Positions 16,609 to 24,680 of a DNA stretch of 48,503 bases are shown one piece after another (position 1 is the stretch's first letter; each line of letters opens with the position of its first letter). Where the stretch lies: assembly GCF_016107305.1 (NCBI RefSeq), contig NZ_RCVR01000035.1:1-48503 (forward strand), in the 5' to 3' direction. The stretch comes from Roseomonas sp. KE2513 (lineage in GTDB: Bacteria > Pseudomonadota > Alphaproteobacteria > Acetobacterales > Acetobacteraceae). Position numbers and translations under genes: made by a program. Under the pieces are notes generated by a model. That model ran no database searches and had not been told where the DNA came from. It saw nothing but the letters and a program-made list of their open reading frames with translations.

Positions 16609-18828
16609 TCACGCCGGTTGCGGCAGCTTGTCCAGCAGCTTGTCGAGCGTCAGCGGGTAGTCGCGCAGGCGAATGCCGGTCGCGTTGTGCATGGCGTTGG
16701 CGATGGCGGCGCCAACCCCGCAGAGCCCGAGCTCGCCTACGCCCTTGGCCTTCATGGGCGAGGAGATCGGGTCCACCTCGTCGAGGAAGATCACCTCCTG
16801 GTGCGGGATGTCGGCGTGCACCGGCACCTCGTAGCCCGCAAGGTCGTGGTTGACGAAGAAGCCGAGACGCTTGTCGAGAGAGAGCTCCTCCGTCAGCGCG
16901 GCGCCCACGCCCATGGTCATCGCGCCGATCACCTGGCTGCGCGCGGATTTGGGATTGAGGATGCGCCCGGCGGCGCAGACGGCGAGCATGCGGCGCACCC
17001 GTGTCTCGCCGGTCATCGCATCCACGCCGACCTCGACGAAGTGGCCAGCGAAAGTGGACTGCTGGTAGCGCTTGGCGAGGTCGCCGTACTCGATCACGTC
17101 CTCCGCCGCCAGGCCCTCCTCGCCCGCCGCCTGGCCGAGCGGGACCTCGCGGTTGCCGGCGCGGACCATGCCGTCGGCGAAGACCGTATCGGCCGAGTTG
17201 AAGCCGAGCTTGCGCGCAACCTCCTCGCGCAGCTTCGTGCAGGCCGCGTAGACGCCGGCGGTCGAGTTGTTGGCGCCCCATTGCCCGCCCGACCCGGCCG
17301 AGGCCGGGAAGTCGGAGTCGCCGAGGCGGACGACCACCTTCCCGATCGGCACGCCCATCATCTCCGCCGCCGTCTGGGCGATGATCGTGTAGCTGCCCGT
17401 GCCGATGTCGGTCATGTCGGTCTCGACGGTGACCACGCCTTCCTTGTCCAGGCGCACGCGCGCGCCCGACTTCGTCAGGAGGTTGTTGCGGAAGCCAGCC
17501 GCGACGCCCATGCCGACGAGCCACTGGCCCTCGCGCCGCTGCCCGGGTGTCGCGCTGCGGCGGCTCCACCCGAAGCGCTCCGCGCCCTGCCGCAGGCATT
17601 GGACGAGCTGGCGCTGCGAGAAGGGGCGCTCGGGGTGCTCCGGATCGACCTGCGTGTCGTTCAGGATGCGGAACTCGATGGGATCGATGCCGAGCTTCTC
17701 GGCCATCTCGTCCATCGCGATCTCGAGTGCCATGAGGCCCGGCGCCTCGCCGGGCGCGCGCATCGCATTGCTCTCGGGCAGGTCGAGCTCCGCGAGGCGC
17801 ATGGCGGTCAGGCGGTTGGCGCCGGCGTAGAGCAGCTTCGTCTGGGAGACCGCCGTCTCCGGCTTTCCGTCCGGCAGGTTGTGGGAGGCGCTCTCATGCG
17901 CGATGGCCGTGATCTTCCCGTCCCGCCCCGCACCGATGCGGATGCGTTGGATCGTCGCCGAGCGGTGCGTGGTGTTGTTCGCGATCAGCGGGCGCGTCAG
18001 CCCCACCTTCACCGGCCGCCGCGCCGCCCTGGCGCCGAGTGCCGCGAGGATCGCGTCCGCGCGAACGAAGAGCTTCCCGCCGAAGCCGCCGCCCACATAA
18101 GGGGAGTCGAGCCGGACCTTCTCGATGGGGATCCCGAGGGTCATGGCGACGTCCCGCCGGCCCCAGGCGATCATCTGGTTGGAGGTCCAGATGGTGACCT
18201 TGTCACCCTCCCAGGAGGCGACGGAGCTGTGCGGCTCCATCGCGGCATGGCTCTCGGCCGGGGTGGTGTAGGTTTCGTCGAGCCGGACGGGAGCGGCGGC
18301 GAAGGCGCCTTCGAAGTCGCCGAAGCGGTCCTCCGGCGGCGCGCCACTTCCCTCGTCACTGTCGCCGCCCACCAGCGGGGCGGTCTTCGCGACCGCGGCG
18401 AGGTCGAAGCGGCCGGGCTCGCGCGCGTAGTCCACGCGGATCAGCCCCGCGGCCCCGCGCGCCTGCTCGAAGGTCTCGGCCACGACGAGCGCGATGGCCT
18501 GATGGTAGTGCTGGATCTCGGCGCCGCCGAAGAGATAGGCGATGTTCATCCGGCCCTTGGCCATCCTCGGCATGTCGAGGGTGGAAACGACGGCAATGAC
18601 GCCCGGCGCCGCCTTCGCGGCGGCGGTATCCATGGCGGTGACCCGGCCCTTCGCAATCCCGGCACCGACGACGAAGCCATAGGCCTGGTTGGGCGCAACG
18701 TCGTGCCGTTCATAGGCGTAAGGAGCGGTGCCTGTGGTTTTGAGCGGGCCATCGATGCGGTCCAGCGGGCGGCCGACGACCTTCAGCTGGTCGATCGGAT
18801 TCGCTGTGGCGGGGGTGTCGAACTTCAT
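16609..18828 (-). CDS. PaoC-like molybdopterin-binding subunit of aldehyde oxidoreductase
   Basis: 739 residues, the catalytic large subunit of the xanthine oxidase family. It shows VGRPLDRIDGPLKTTGTAPY at the N-terminus, the cofactor-site segments SPYVGGGFGGK and MRAPGEAPGLMALE, and the base Glu699 in KGVGELGLCG. The size and the lack of a signal peptide fit E. coli PaoC (YagR), whose complex is exported through the Tat signal of PaoA. It starts 4 bases after the stop of the FAD subunit, as the third gene of a three-gene operon. It would oxidise aldehydes, probably aromatic ones, to acids in the periplasm (family knowledge). The XdhC-like maturation factor PaoD is not beside it. Confidence 0.9.
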   Translation of the reverse strand: MKFDTPATANPIDQLKVVGRPLDRIDGPLKTTGTAPYAYERHDVAPNQAYGFVVGAGIAKGRVTAMDTAAAKAAPGVIAVVSTLDMPRMAKGRMNIAYLFGGAEIQHYHQAIALVVAETFEQARGAAGLIRVDYAREPGRFDLAAVAKTAPLVGGDSDEGSGAPPEDRFGDFEGAFAAAPVRLDETYTTPAESHAAMEPHSSVASWEGDKVTIWTSNQMIAWGRRDVAMTLGIPIEKVRLDSPYVGGGFGGKLFVRADAILAALGARAARRPVKVGLTRPLIANNTTHRSATIQRIRIGAGRDGKITAIAHESASHNLPDGKPETAVSQTKLLYAGANRLTAMRLAELDLPESNAMRAPGEAPGLMALEIAMDEMAEKLGIDPIEFRILNDTQVDPEHPERPFSQRQLVQCLRQGAERFGWSRRSATPGQRREGQWLVGMGVAAGFRNNLLTKSGARVRLDKEGVVTVETDMTDIGTGSYTIIAQTAAEMMGVPIGKVVVRLGDSDFPASAGSGGQWGANNSTAGVYAACTKLREEVARKLGFNSADTVFADGMVRAGNREVPLGQAAGEEGLAAEDVIEYGDLAKRYQQSTFAGHFVEVGVDAMTGETRVRRMLAVCAAGRILNPKSARSQVIGAMTMGVGAALTEELSLDKRLGFFVNHDLAGYEVPVHADIPHQEVIFLDEVDPISSPMKAKGVGELGLCGVGAAIANAMHNATGIRLRDYPLTLDKLLDKLPQPA

Positions 18829-18832
18829 CGTC

Positions 18833-19783
18833 TCAGCCCTTCGCCTCGGTGAGCACGGAGGTCAGAATTCGCTCCGCGAGGGTTAGCTTGAATGCATTGT
18901 CCGGCATTGGCTTCGCCCCGTTCAGGATTGCCGCCATGGCCGGCTTCGCGCCGCGCGGAAGTTCTGCCTCGGCCGCCTCGACGCGCCAGGGCTTGTGCGC
19001 CACGCCGCCCATCACCACCCGTCCCGTGCCGTCCGGCTGCACGACGGCCGCCACGGAGACGAGTGCGAAGGCGTAGGAGGCGCGATCGCGCACCTTGCGG
19101 TAGAACTGCCGGCCGCCAGCCGGCGGGGGCAGCGTCACCGCCGTGATGATCTCGCCGCGCTCCAGCGTCGTGTCCAGCTGGGGCGCGTCACCCGGTAGGC
19201 GGTGGAACTCGGCGATCGGGATCGCGCGCGTCGTGCCGTCGGGCCTGACCGTCTCCACCACCGCCTCCAGCGCGCGCATCGCGACGGCCATGTCGGAGGG
19301 ATGGGTCGCGATGCAGGCCTCGCTGGCGCCGATGACCGCCAGGTGCCGTGTGACACCGCCGATCGCCGAGCAGCCGCTGCCGGGCTGGCGTTTGTTGCAG
19401 GGCTGGGCGGTGTCGTAGAAATACGGGCAGCGCGTGCGCTGAAGAAGGTTGCCCGCCGTGGTCGCCTTGTTGCGTAGCTGCCCGGTGGCGCCGGCCAGCA
19501 GCGCGCGCGACAGCACCGCGTAATCGCGGCGCACGCGCTCATCGGCAGCGAGGTCGGTGTTGCGTACTAGAGCGCCAATGCGCAGCCCGCCCTCCGGTGT
19601 TGGCTCGATCTTGTCGAGCGACAGGCCATTCACGTCGATCAAGTGGGCGGGGGTCTCAATCCCCAGCTTCATCAGGTCGAGCAGGTTGGTCCCGCCCGCG
19701 ATGAACCTCGCGCCCTCCCGGTGTGCCGCAATGGCGGCGGCCTCGGCGGGGGTGCTGGCCCGCTCGTAGGTAAAGGGCCTCAT
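18833..19783 (-). CDS. PaoB-like FAD-binding subunit (CO dehydrogenase flavoprotein family)
   Basis: 316 residues. The FAD-binding segment [15 protein letters not shown] lies near residues 25-39. A cysteine cluster, [21 protein letters not shown] near residues 117-137, matches the extra [4Fe-4S]-binding insert that distinguishes PaoB (YagS) from ordinary xanthine dehydrogenase FAD subunits. The start overlaps the stop of the iron-sulfur subunit gene (ATGA), and the stop is 4 bases before the molybdenum subunit. It passes electrons from the molybdenum/iron-sulfur centres to the final acceptor. Confidence 0.9.
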   Translation of the reverse strand: MRPFTYERASTPAEAAAIAAHREGARFIAGGTNLLDLMKLGIETPAHLIDVNGLSLDKIEPTPEGGLRIGALVRNTDLAADERVRRDYAVLSRALLAGATGQLRNKATTAGNLLQRTRCPYFYDTAQPCNKRQPGSGCSAIGGVTRHLAVIGASEACIATHPSDMAVAMRALEAVVETVRPDGTTRAIPIAEFHRLPGDAPQLDTTLERGEIITAVTLPPPAGGRQFYRKVRDRASYAFALVSVAAVVQPDGTGRVVMGGVAHKPWRVEAAEAELPRGAKPAMAAILNGAKPMPDNAFKLTLAERILTSVLTEAKG

Positions 19784-20430
19784 GCTTGCCTCCCCGCAAC
19801 CTCGGTGATCGCGTCGAGGATGTTCGAGTAGGCACCGCAGCGGCAGATGTTGCCGCTCATGCGCTCGCGGATTTCCTCGGGGGTGACCTGGGGCGTCGCC
19901 GTCAGGTCAGCCGTCGCGTAGCTGGGGATGCCCTGCCTGATCTCGTCCAGCACGGCGGTGGCCGAGCAAATCTGGCCGGGCGTGCAATAGCCGCACTGGT
20001 AGCCGTCATGCTTCACGAAGGCCGCCTGCATGGGGTGCAGCTTGTCCGGTTGGCCGAGGCCCTCGATGGTCGTGACCTCGTCGCCGTCGTGCATCACGGC
20101 CAGGGTCAGGCAGGAGAGCACGCGGCGGCCGTCCACCATCACCGTGCAGGCACCGCACTGGCCGTGGTCGCAGCCCTTCTTGCTGCCCGTCAGGCGCAGG
20201 TGCTCGCGGAGGGCGTCGAGCAACGTCGTCCGCGTGTCGAGCTCGAGGCTCCGCTGCTGGCCGTTCACCGTCAGCGAGGTCCGGGCGAGCACCGGCACAG
20301 CGGCGGTCCCCTCCCCCTCGGCCTGCACCGGCACCTGCGCGGCGGCCGGTATCGCGGGCGCCATGGCCGTCACCGCCGCACTGGCCAAGAGCCCGCGCCG
20401 GGAAAGTTCCAGATCGTCGATTTTCTGCAT
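19780..20430 (-). CDS. PaoA-like [2Fe-2S] subunit with Tat signal
   Basis: 216 residues. A twin-arginine signal ([12 protein letters not shown], cut near AAAQ at residues 29-32) shows export of the folded complex. Two [2Fe-2S] clusters are predicted: plant-type [12 protein letters not shown] with a distal Cys in VLSCLTL, then YCTPGQ and NICRCGAY. The ATG at 20430 was chosen because upstream open sequence lacks homology and AGGG lies before it. It is the first gene of the paoABC-like operon. The order A-B-C and the Tat signal on A match the E. coli periplasmic aldehyde oxidoreductase. Confidence 0.9.
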   Translation of the reverse strand: MQKIDDLELSRRGLLASAAVTAMAPAIPAAAQVPVQAEGEGTAAVPVLARTSLTVNGQQRSLELDTRTTLLDALREHLRLTGSKKGCDHGQCGACTVMVDGRRVLSCLTLAVMHDGDEVTTIEGLGQPDKLHPMQAAFVKHDGYQCGYCTPGQICSATAVLDEIRQGIPSYATADLTATPQVTPEEIRERMSGNICRCGAYSNILDAITEVAGRQA

Positions 20431-20809
20431 GGCTTGCCCTGACCCCTCTCCCCGCCTGATCGACACAGCAGGGTGCCGATCCCCAGCGAGGGTCTTCTGA
20501 CTGATAGAACGTCCGCATCGGCAAAGCGCTGCCATCGCTTCGGGCCGCATCCTGTAGACGCGGCCCTGCCCCTATCCTTGCCGGCTGCATGCGACGGAGG
20601 AGGTCGCGAATTCCTCAAATCCGCTAACGCACGGCGCGCCGGCATCGCTGATCACGAACGGGGGACAACCGGTCGTCCCAGGCTGCGTCGGCCATCAAAG
20701 GGGTCGGCTTGGTCGGCACTCGCAGGATGCCCGAAAGGCGAAGGGCTGCCCTGTCGAGCAGCCCTCCGGCGGTTGAGCCGTCTTTATGGAACGCGAGCGG
20801 AAGGGCCGA
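20431..20809. other. Intergenic region without a recognised gene
   Basis: 379 bases between the PaoA-like start and the MBL gene stop, both on the minus strand. It must hold the promoter of the paoABC-like operon near its left end and the terminator of the MBL gene at 20742-20765. Short open frames are present but show no homology or ribosome sites that I trust. Confidence 0.6.
20742..20765 (-). terminator. Hairpin downstream of the MBL hydrolase gene
   Basis: Eight-base arms AGGGCTGC (20742-20749) and GCAGCCCT (20758-20765) with an 8-base loop. Read on the minus strand the stem is followed by TTCGCCTTTCG, a weak T-rich tail, 45 bases after the MBL stop. Confidence 0.6.
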
Positions 20810-21583
20810 TCAGGCCAGAGAGGATGCGGTTCCCTTCTCCGTCAGGTCGTAGCGAGTGACGTCCTCCAGCGCGTTACCAAACCAGGCATCGATGGCGCAG
20901 GCACGCTCGGCCAGGGGAACCATGTTTCCCGCGGTGTCCAGCCGCAATGGAAGGTCGTGCCCGGGCAGGAGGACCGTCCCCGGCACCGCCCGCCAGGTGG
21001 CGTTCAGCCGGGAGATCGAAGCCGCGTGCGCCGCGGCGTCGAGGGTCATGTCGGCGCGGCCGGTGACCAGTTCGGAACGGTTCTTCGCGACGTCGGCGGA
21101 AAAGATTGTGCGCGTCTCGCCCTCCAGCACGAAGACGAGGTGATGCATCGTATGGCCGGGGGCGGTGAAGCAGGTGATGCCCGGCAGTTGCGTCGCGCCA
21201 TCGGTGAGGCGCCGCAGCCGGGGATGGCGCGCCAGCTCACGAATGGTGAACTCGGGGTAGAGCGGATCGCCGTCCGGCAGGGCGAGCGCCATCTCGAGCT
21301 CCGCCGCGCCGGCGTGGATCGTGGCGCGCGGGAACATCGGCCAGTTAAGGCAGTGGTCGTAGTGAAGATGCGTGAGGAGGAGGTCGGTGACCTCCTCGGG
21401 CGACACGCCGGCCGCCTGAAGCTGGGTCAGCAGGCGCCGCCTGGCCCCGAAGCCGCCGGTATCGAGCACGGCGATCCGTCCCTCCGGCCCGCGCGCGAGG
21501 CCGATGGTGCTCCAGCCAAGGCCGCCGTGGTATCTCGACTTTCCAGGGTAGCCCTGCTGCAGGCTCTCGACCGTCCAGGACAT
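20810..21583 (-). CDS. MBL-fold metallo-hydrolase
   Basis: 257 residues from an ATG with a strong ribosome site (GGGGAGGGGAAG). The metal motif THLHYDH gives His72, His74, Asp76 and His77; further ligands are likely in TAPGHTMHH, FSADVAKN and LLPGHD. The spacing fits the quorum-quenching lactonase / glyoxalase II-like group of the beta-lactamase fold. The substrate is not evident. It is the last gene of a three-gene operon after an Ldh-family dehydrogenase and a Bug receptor. Hydrolysis of a lactone or thioester of the imported acid would fit, as inference only. Confidence 0.85.
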   Translation of the reverse strand: MSWTVESLQQGYPGKSRYHGGLGWSTIGLARGPEGRIAVLDTGGFGARRRLLTQLQAAGVSPEEVTDLLLTHLHYDHCLNWPMFPRATIHAGAAELEMALALPDGDPLYPEFTIRELARHPRLRRLTDGATQLPGITCFTAPGHTMHHLVFVLEGETRTIFSADVAKNRSELVTGRADMTLDAAAHAASISRLNATWRAVPGTVLLPGHDLPLRLDTAGNMVPLAERACAIDAWFGNALEDVTRYDLTEKGTASSLA

Positions 21584-21614
21584 ATGCTCTTCCCCTCCCC
21601 TCTGCGCGACGGCT

Positions 21615-22640
21615 TCAGCCGGCCAGTGCGCGGACGGCATCGAGATCGGCGGTCCCTACTGTAACCCCTTGGCGCTTCGCCCGCGCGTGCAGCGCCATCT
21701 CGCGGTCGCCCGGCGCCATCACGGGCTGGGCGGGATCGGCGGGCGGGGTGCTGCGGAGGATCTCGCCGAAATCGGCCATCCGTTCGCGCATCCAGTCGAC
21801 GGCGTGCAGTCGCTTCGTGTCGATGAGGATGAAGACGTGGCCGAGGTTCTGCGCGGCCTCCGGGTTCTTGTCCCAGGCCTGCACATGCGTGAGGAAGGCG
21901 GCGCCGGAGAGGAGGCCGGCGAAGAGGTCCACCATGACGGCGAGCCCGTAGCCCTTGTGGCCGCCGACCGGCAGAAGAAATCCCTCCAGCCCCTTCTTCG
22001 GGTCCGTGGTCGGCTTGCCCTCGGCATCCGCGGCCCAGCCCTCGGGCATGGGCTGGCCCTGTTCCAGCAGCTTGCGGATCTTGGCACGCGCCGCGACGGA
22101 GAGTGCCATGTCGAGGATGATCGGGTCACCGCCCGGGTTGGGCATGCCAAGGCCGACGGGGTTGTTGCCGACCCGCGTATCCTTGCCCCCCCAGGGGGCG
22201 ATGGTGGTGGTGGCGTTGCTCGCGATGATGCTCGCGAAACCCTCCTCTGCCGCGAGATAGGCGTACGGCAGGATGGGGCCGAAATGATTGCTGCCGCGGG
22301 CGAAGGCGGCGCCGATCCCGACCTCGCGCGCGGATTCTGTCGCCGCCTGCAGCGCGCGCATGCCGATCAGCGGGCCGATGCCGTTGCGGCCGTCCACCAT
22401 GGAGAGCCCCGGCGCCATGCGCGCGACCTGCACCTCCGCCGCCGGGTCGATGCCGCCCACCCGTACGCGGCCGAGATACTGCGCGACCCGGCTGATGCCG
22501 TGGGTGCGGACGCCGAACATGTCGGCGAGGACGAGAACCCTGGCGGTGAGCGCGGCGTCGGCCTCGCGCATGCCGCCGGCAGCGAGGGCGCGTGTGGCGA
22601 GGCCGAGGAGCGCGTCCTCGGCGATGGTCGTCTCGGTCAT
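21615..22640 (-). CDS. Ldh-family (malate/L-lactate type 2) oxidoreductase
   Basis: 341 residues of the NAD(P)-dependent YlbC/ComC/MdH2 family, which is unrelated to classical LDH. Conserved segments are FGVRTHGISRVAQYLGRV near the N-terminus with the active-site His, VDGRNGIGPLIGMRAL, GSNHFGPILPYA and VGGHKGYGLAVMVDL. Members reduce or oxidise 2-oxo/2-hydroxy acids such as malate, lactate, ureidoglycolate or sulfolactate. The gene lies 29 bases after the Bug receptor and 31 bases before the MBL hydrolase, on the same strand, so an operon is likely. Confidence 0.88.
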   Translation of the reverse strand: MTETTIAEDALLGLATRALAAGGMREADAALTARVLVLADMFGVRTHGISRVAQYLGRVRVGGIDPAAEVQVARMAPGLSMVDGRNGIGPLIGMRALQAATESAREVGIGAAFARGSNHFGPILPYAYLAAEEGFASIIASNATTTIAPWGGKDTRVGNNPVGLGMPNPGGDPIILDMALSVAARAKIRKLLEQGQPMPEGWAADAEGKPTTDPKKGLEGFLLPVGGHKGYGLAVMVDLFAGLLSGAAFLTHVQAWDKNPEAAQNLGHVFILIDTKRLHAVDWMRERMADFGEILRSTPPADPAQPVMAPGDREMALHARAKRQGVTVGTADLDAVRALAG

Positions 22641-22669
22641 GCTGGTCTTTCGCTCAGGGGTGGCGGCGC

Positions 22670-23650
22670 TCAGCCTTCGGCCGTGATGCCGGCATCGCGG
22701 ATAATGGCGGCGAACTTGCCCGCCTCCTCCTGCACGAAGGCGCGGAAGGCGGTGGTGGAGAGGCGGCGGGGGATGATCCCCTGGTCGTTCAGCTTCGCCG
22801 CCAGGCTCGGCTCCGCCAGCGCGGACTCGGCGGCGCTCGCCAGGCGCTCCAGCAGCGGGGCCGGCGTGGTGCCCGGGGCGAAGATGCCGAACCAGTTCAC
22901 AAGCTCGTAGTTCTCGAGGCCCGGTGCCTCGCGCAGGGGCGCCACCTCCGGCAGTTGCGGCATGCGCTCCTTCGAGGTGACGGCGATGGCGCGCAGCTTG
23001 CCCTCCTGGATGAGGGGGAGCGCGGCGCCAAGGCTGCTGAAGCTCATCGTCACCCGATCGGAAGCCACGTCGGTCACCGCGGGAACTGAGCCGCGATAGG
23101 GCACGTGCAAGACGTCCGTGCCGGCCATCCGGTTCATCAGCTCCCCCGCGAGATGCTGCGGGTTTCCGATGCCCGAGGAGGAGAAGGAGAGCTTGCCCTT
23201 GTTCGCCCGCGCATAGGCGATCAGCTCCGCCGGGGTGCGGACCGGCAGGCTGGAGGGGACCACGACGAGGCAGGGGACGGTGCCGCAGAGGGTGACTGGG
23301 GCGAGTTCACGCTCCGCGTCGTAAGACATCCGCTCCTTGTAGAGGGCCGGGTTCGCCGCGATCTCCCCCGCCGCGGCGAAGAGAAGCGTGTAGCCGTCGC
23401 CCGGCGCCTTCGCGACCGCCTGCGCAGCGATCATGGCGCTGGCACCTGGCCGGTTCTCAACGACGAGGGGCTGACCAAGGGCGGCGCGCATCGGCTCACC
23501 GATCAGGCGCGCCACGATGTCCACGCCGCCGCCAGGCGGATAGCCGACGATCGAGCGGATCGGGCGGTTGGGGAAGCCTCCCTGGGCGCGGGCGCTTCGG
23601 GCGGCCAGCGCGAGCCCGGCGGTGGCGGCCAGATGGCGGCGGGTGATCAT
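22670..23650 (-). CDS. Bug-family tripartite tricarboxylate transporter receptor
   Basis: 326 residues. Signal peptide MITRRHLAATAGLALAARSARAQ... is short and cleaved near residue 23. The mature start has FPNRPIRSIVGYPPGGGVDIVAR and VENRPGASAMIAAQAVA, the two ligand-loop signatures of Bug (TctC) proteins. These bind carboxylates in the periplasm. No TctA or TctB membrane gene is in the window. It is the first gene of the leftward operon with the Ldh and MBL enzymes and is divergent from the GntR gene, 78 bases apart. Confidence 0.9.
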   Translation of the reverse strand: MITRRHLAATAGLALAARSARAQGGFPNRPIRSIVGYPPGGGVDIVARLIGEPMRAALGQPLVVENRPGASAMIAAQAVAKAPGDGYTLLFAAAGEIAANPALYKERMSYDAERELAPVTLCGTVPCLVVVPSSLPVRTPAELIAYARANKGKLSFSSSGIGNPQHLAGELMNRMAGTDVLHVPYRGSVPAVTDVASDRVTMSFSSLGAALPLIQEGKLRAIAVTSKERMPQLPEVAPLREAPGLENYELVNWFGIFAPGTTPAPLLERLASAAESALAEPSLAAKLNDQGIIPRRLSTTAFRAFVQEEAGKFAAIIRDAGITAEG

Positions 23651-23684
23651 GGCGTCGCTTCCTCGCTCGAGCGTCTTTCAATAA

Positions 23685-23714
23685 TCTTGCATGTTGTCAG
23701 CCTGAAATGCAAGA
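23685..23714. promoter_or_regulatory. Inverted repeat in the GntR / Bug divergent gap
   Basis: Arms TCTTGCAT (23685-23692) and ATGCAAGA (23707-23714) are perfect complements with 14 bases between; the centres are two helical turns apart. The repeat fills most of the 78-base gap between divergent genes and lies just before the GntR ribosome site. It is a good candidate operator for the GntR protein. Confidence 0.6.
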
Positions 23715-23728
23715 AGCTGGGGAGGTGC

Positions 23729-24664
23729 ATGATGCCGCGCCTGGAGACCCCTTCCTTGTCAGAGAGCCCCACCAGCACCGTTTCGGGGATCGTGCATGCC
23801 CTGGCCGACGAGGTGAGCACCGGCGCGCTGCCGGCCGGCGCCCATCTTCCGGCGCAGCATCTTGCGGACCGCTTCGGCGTGTCCCGCTTTCCCGTGGGCC
23901 AGGCGCTGCGGGTGCTCGCCGACCACGGCATCGTCGTGGCGGCGCCGGGCCGCGGCTTCTTCGTGGCGGCAGAGGGGAGATCGCCCGCGGCCGCGCTGAG
24001 CGGGCGGCGCAAGCCCGATGGCCTCTCGGCTGTCTACTTCGCCATGGCGGAGGACCGGCTCGCCGGCCGCCTGCCCGATAATGTCTCCGAGGCGGCCCTG
24101 CGCGAGCGTTACGGCCTCAGCCGCGGCCAGCTCGGGCAGCTGCTGGACCGCATTGCGGCGGAGGGGTGGGCGGAGAGGCGGTCCGGCTATGGCTGGCGTT
24201 TCTCGGCGGTGCTGACCACGCCGGACGCGCTGGAGGCTAGCTATCGGTTAAGGCTCGCAATCGAGCCAGCGAGCCTGCTCGAGCCCGGCTACCGGCTCCA
24301 CCCGGCCCTCGCCGCCCGCTGCCGCGCCGTGGAGGAAGGGATGCTGGCCGGCGAGATCGAGCGGGCCTCGTCCGACGCCCTCTACGAGCGCGGCGTGCGC
24401 TACCACGAGGCGATCGTTGGCGCCTCCGGCAATCCCTTCATGCTGGAGGCGCTTCAACGGGTGAACCGCGTCAGGCGGCTGCTGGTTTATCGCACCCTGG
24501 TGGATCGCCAGCGCTTCTACCGCCAAGCACGAGAGCACATCGCGATCCTCGACCTGCTGGAGGCCGGCCGGCGCGACGAGGCCGCGGAGGCAATGCGGGC
24601 GCATCTGTGCGCGGTCATGGCGAGCATGGCGGCGGCTCGGCCGCTGCTGGAGGCCGGGCGCTAG
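23729..24664 (+). CDS. GntR-family regulator with two winged-helix domains and an FCD-like domain
   Basis: 311 residues; ATGATG permits a start at 23729 or 23732, and GGGGAGG upstream favours the second. Residues about 15-80 form a GntR winged helix (LPAQHLADRFGVSRFPVGQALRVLADHGIVVAAPGRGFFVA). A second winged-helix-like segment follows at about 100-160 (EAALRERYGLSRGQLGQLLDRIAAEGWAERRSGYGW). An all-helical FCD-like ligand domain covers about 165-300, with LALRLAIEPASL-like and YHEAIVGASGNPF segments. Normal GntR/FadR proteins have one DNA-binding domain and 220-250 residues, so this layout is unusual. Likely regulates the divergent Bug-Ldh-MBL operon. Confidence 0.85.
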   Translation: MMPRLETPSLSESPTSTVSGIVHALADEVSTGALPAGAHLPAQHLADRFGVSRFPVGQALRVLADHGIVVAAPGRGFFVAAEGRSPAAALSGRRKPDGLSAVYFAMAEDRLAGRLPDNVSEAALRERYGLSRGQLGQLLDRIAAEGWAERRSGYGWRFSAVLTTPDALEASYRLRLAIEPASLLEPGYRLHPALAARCRAVEEGMLAGEIERASSDALYERGVRYHEAIVGASGNPFMLEALQRVNRVRRLLVYRTLVDRQRFYRQAREHIAILDLLEAGRRDEAAEAMRAHLCAVMASMAAARPLLEAGR

Positions 24665-24680
24665 GCGGCGTTCCGTGGCC

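Noticed and set aside
16618-18852. A 744-residue open frame on the plus strand
   Set aside because: Antisense to the PaoC-like gene; composition His/Arg/Gly-rich as expected for a shadow frame.
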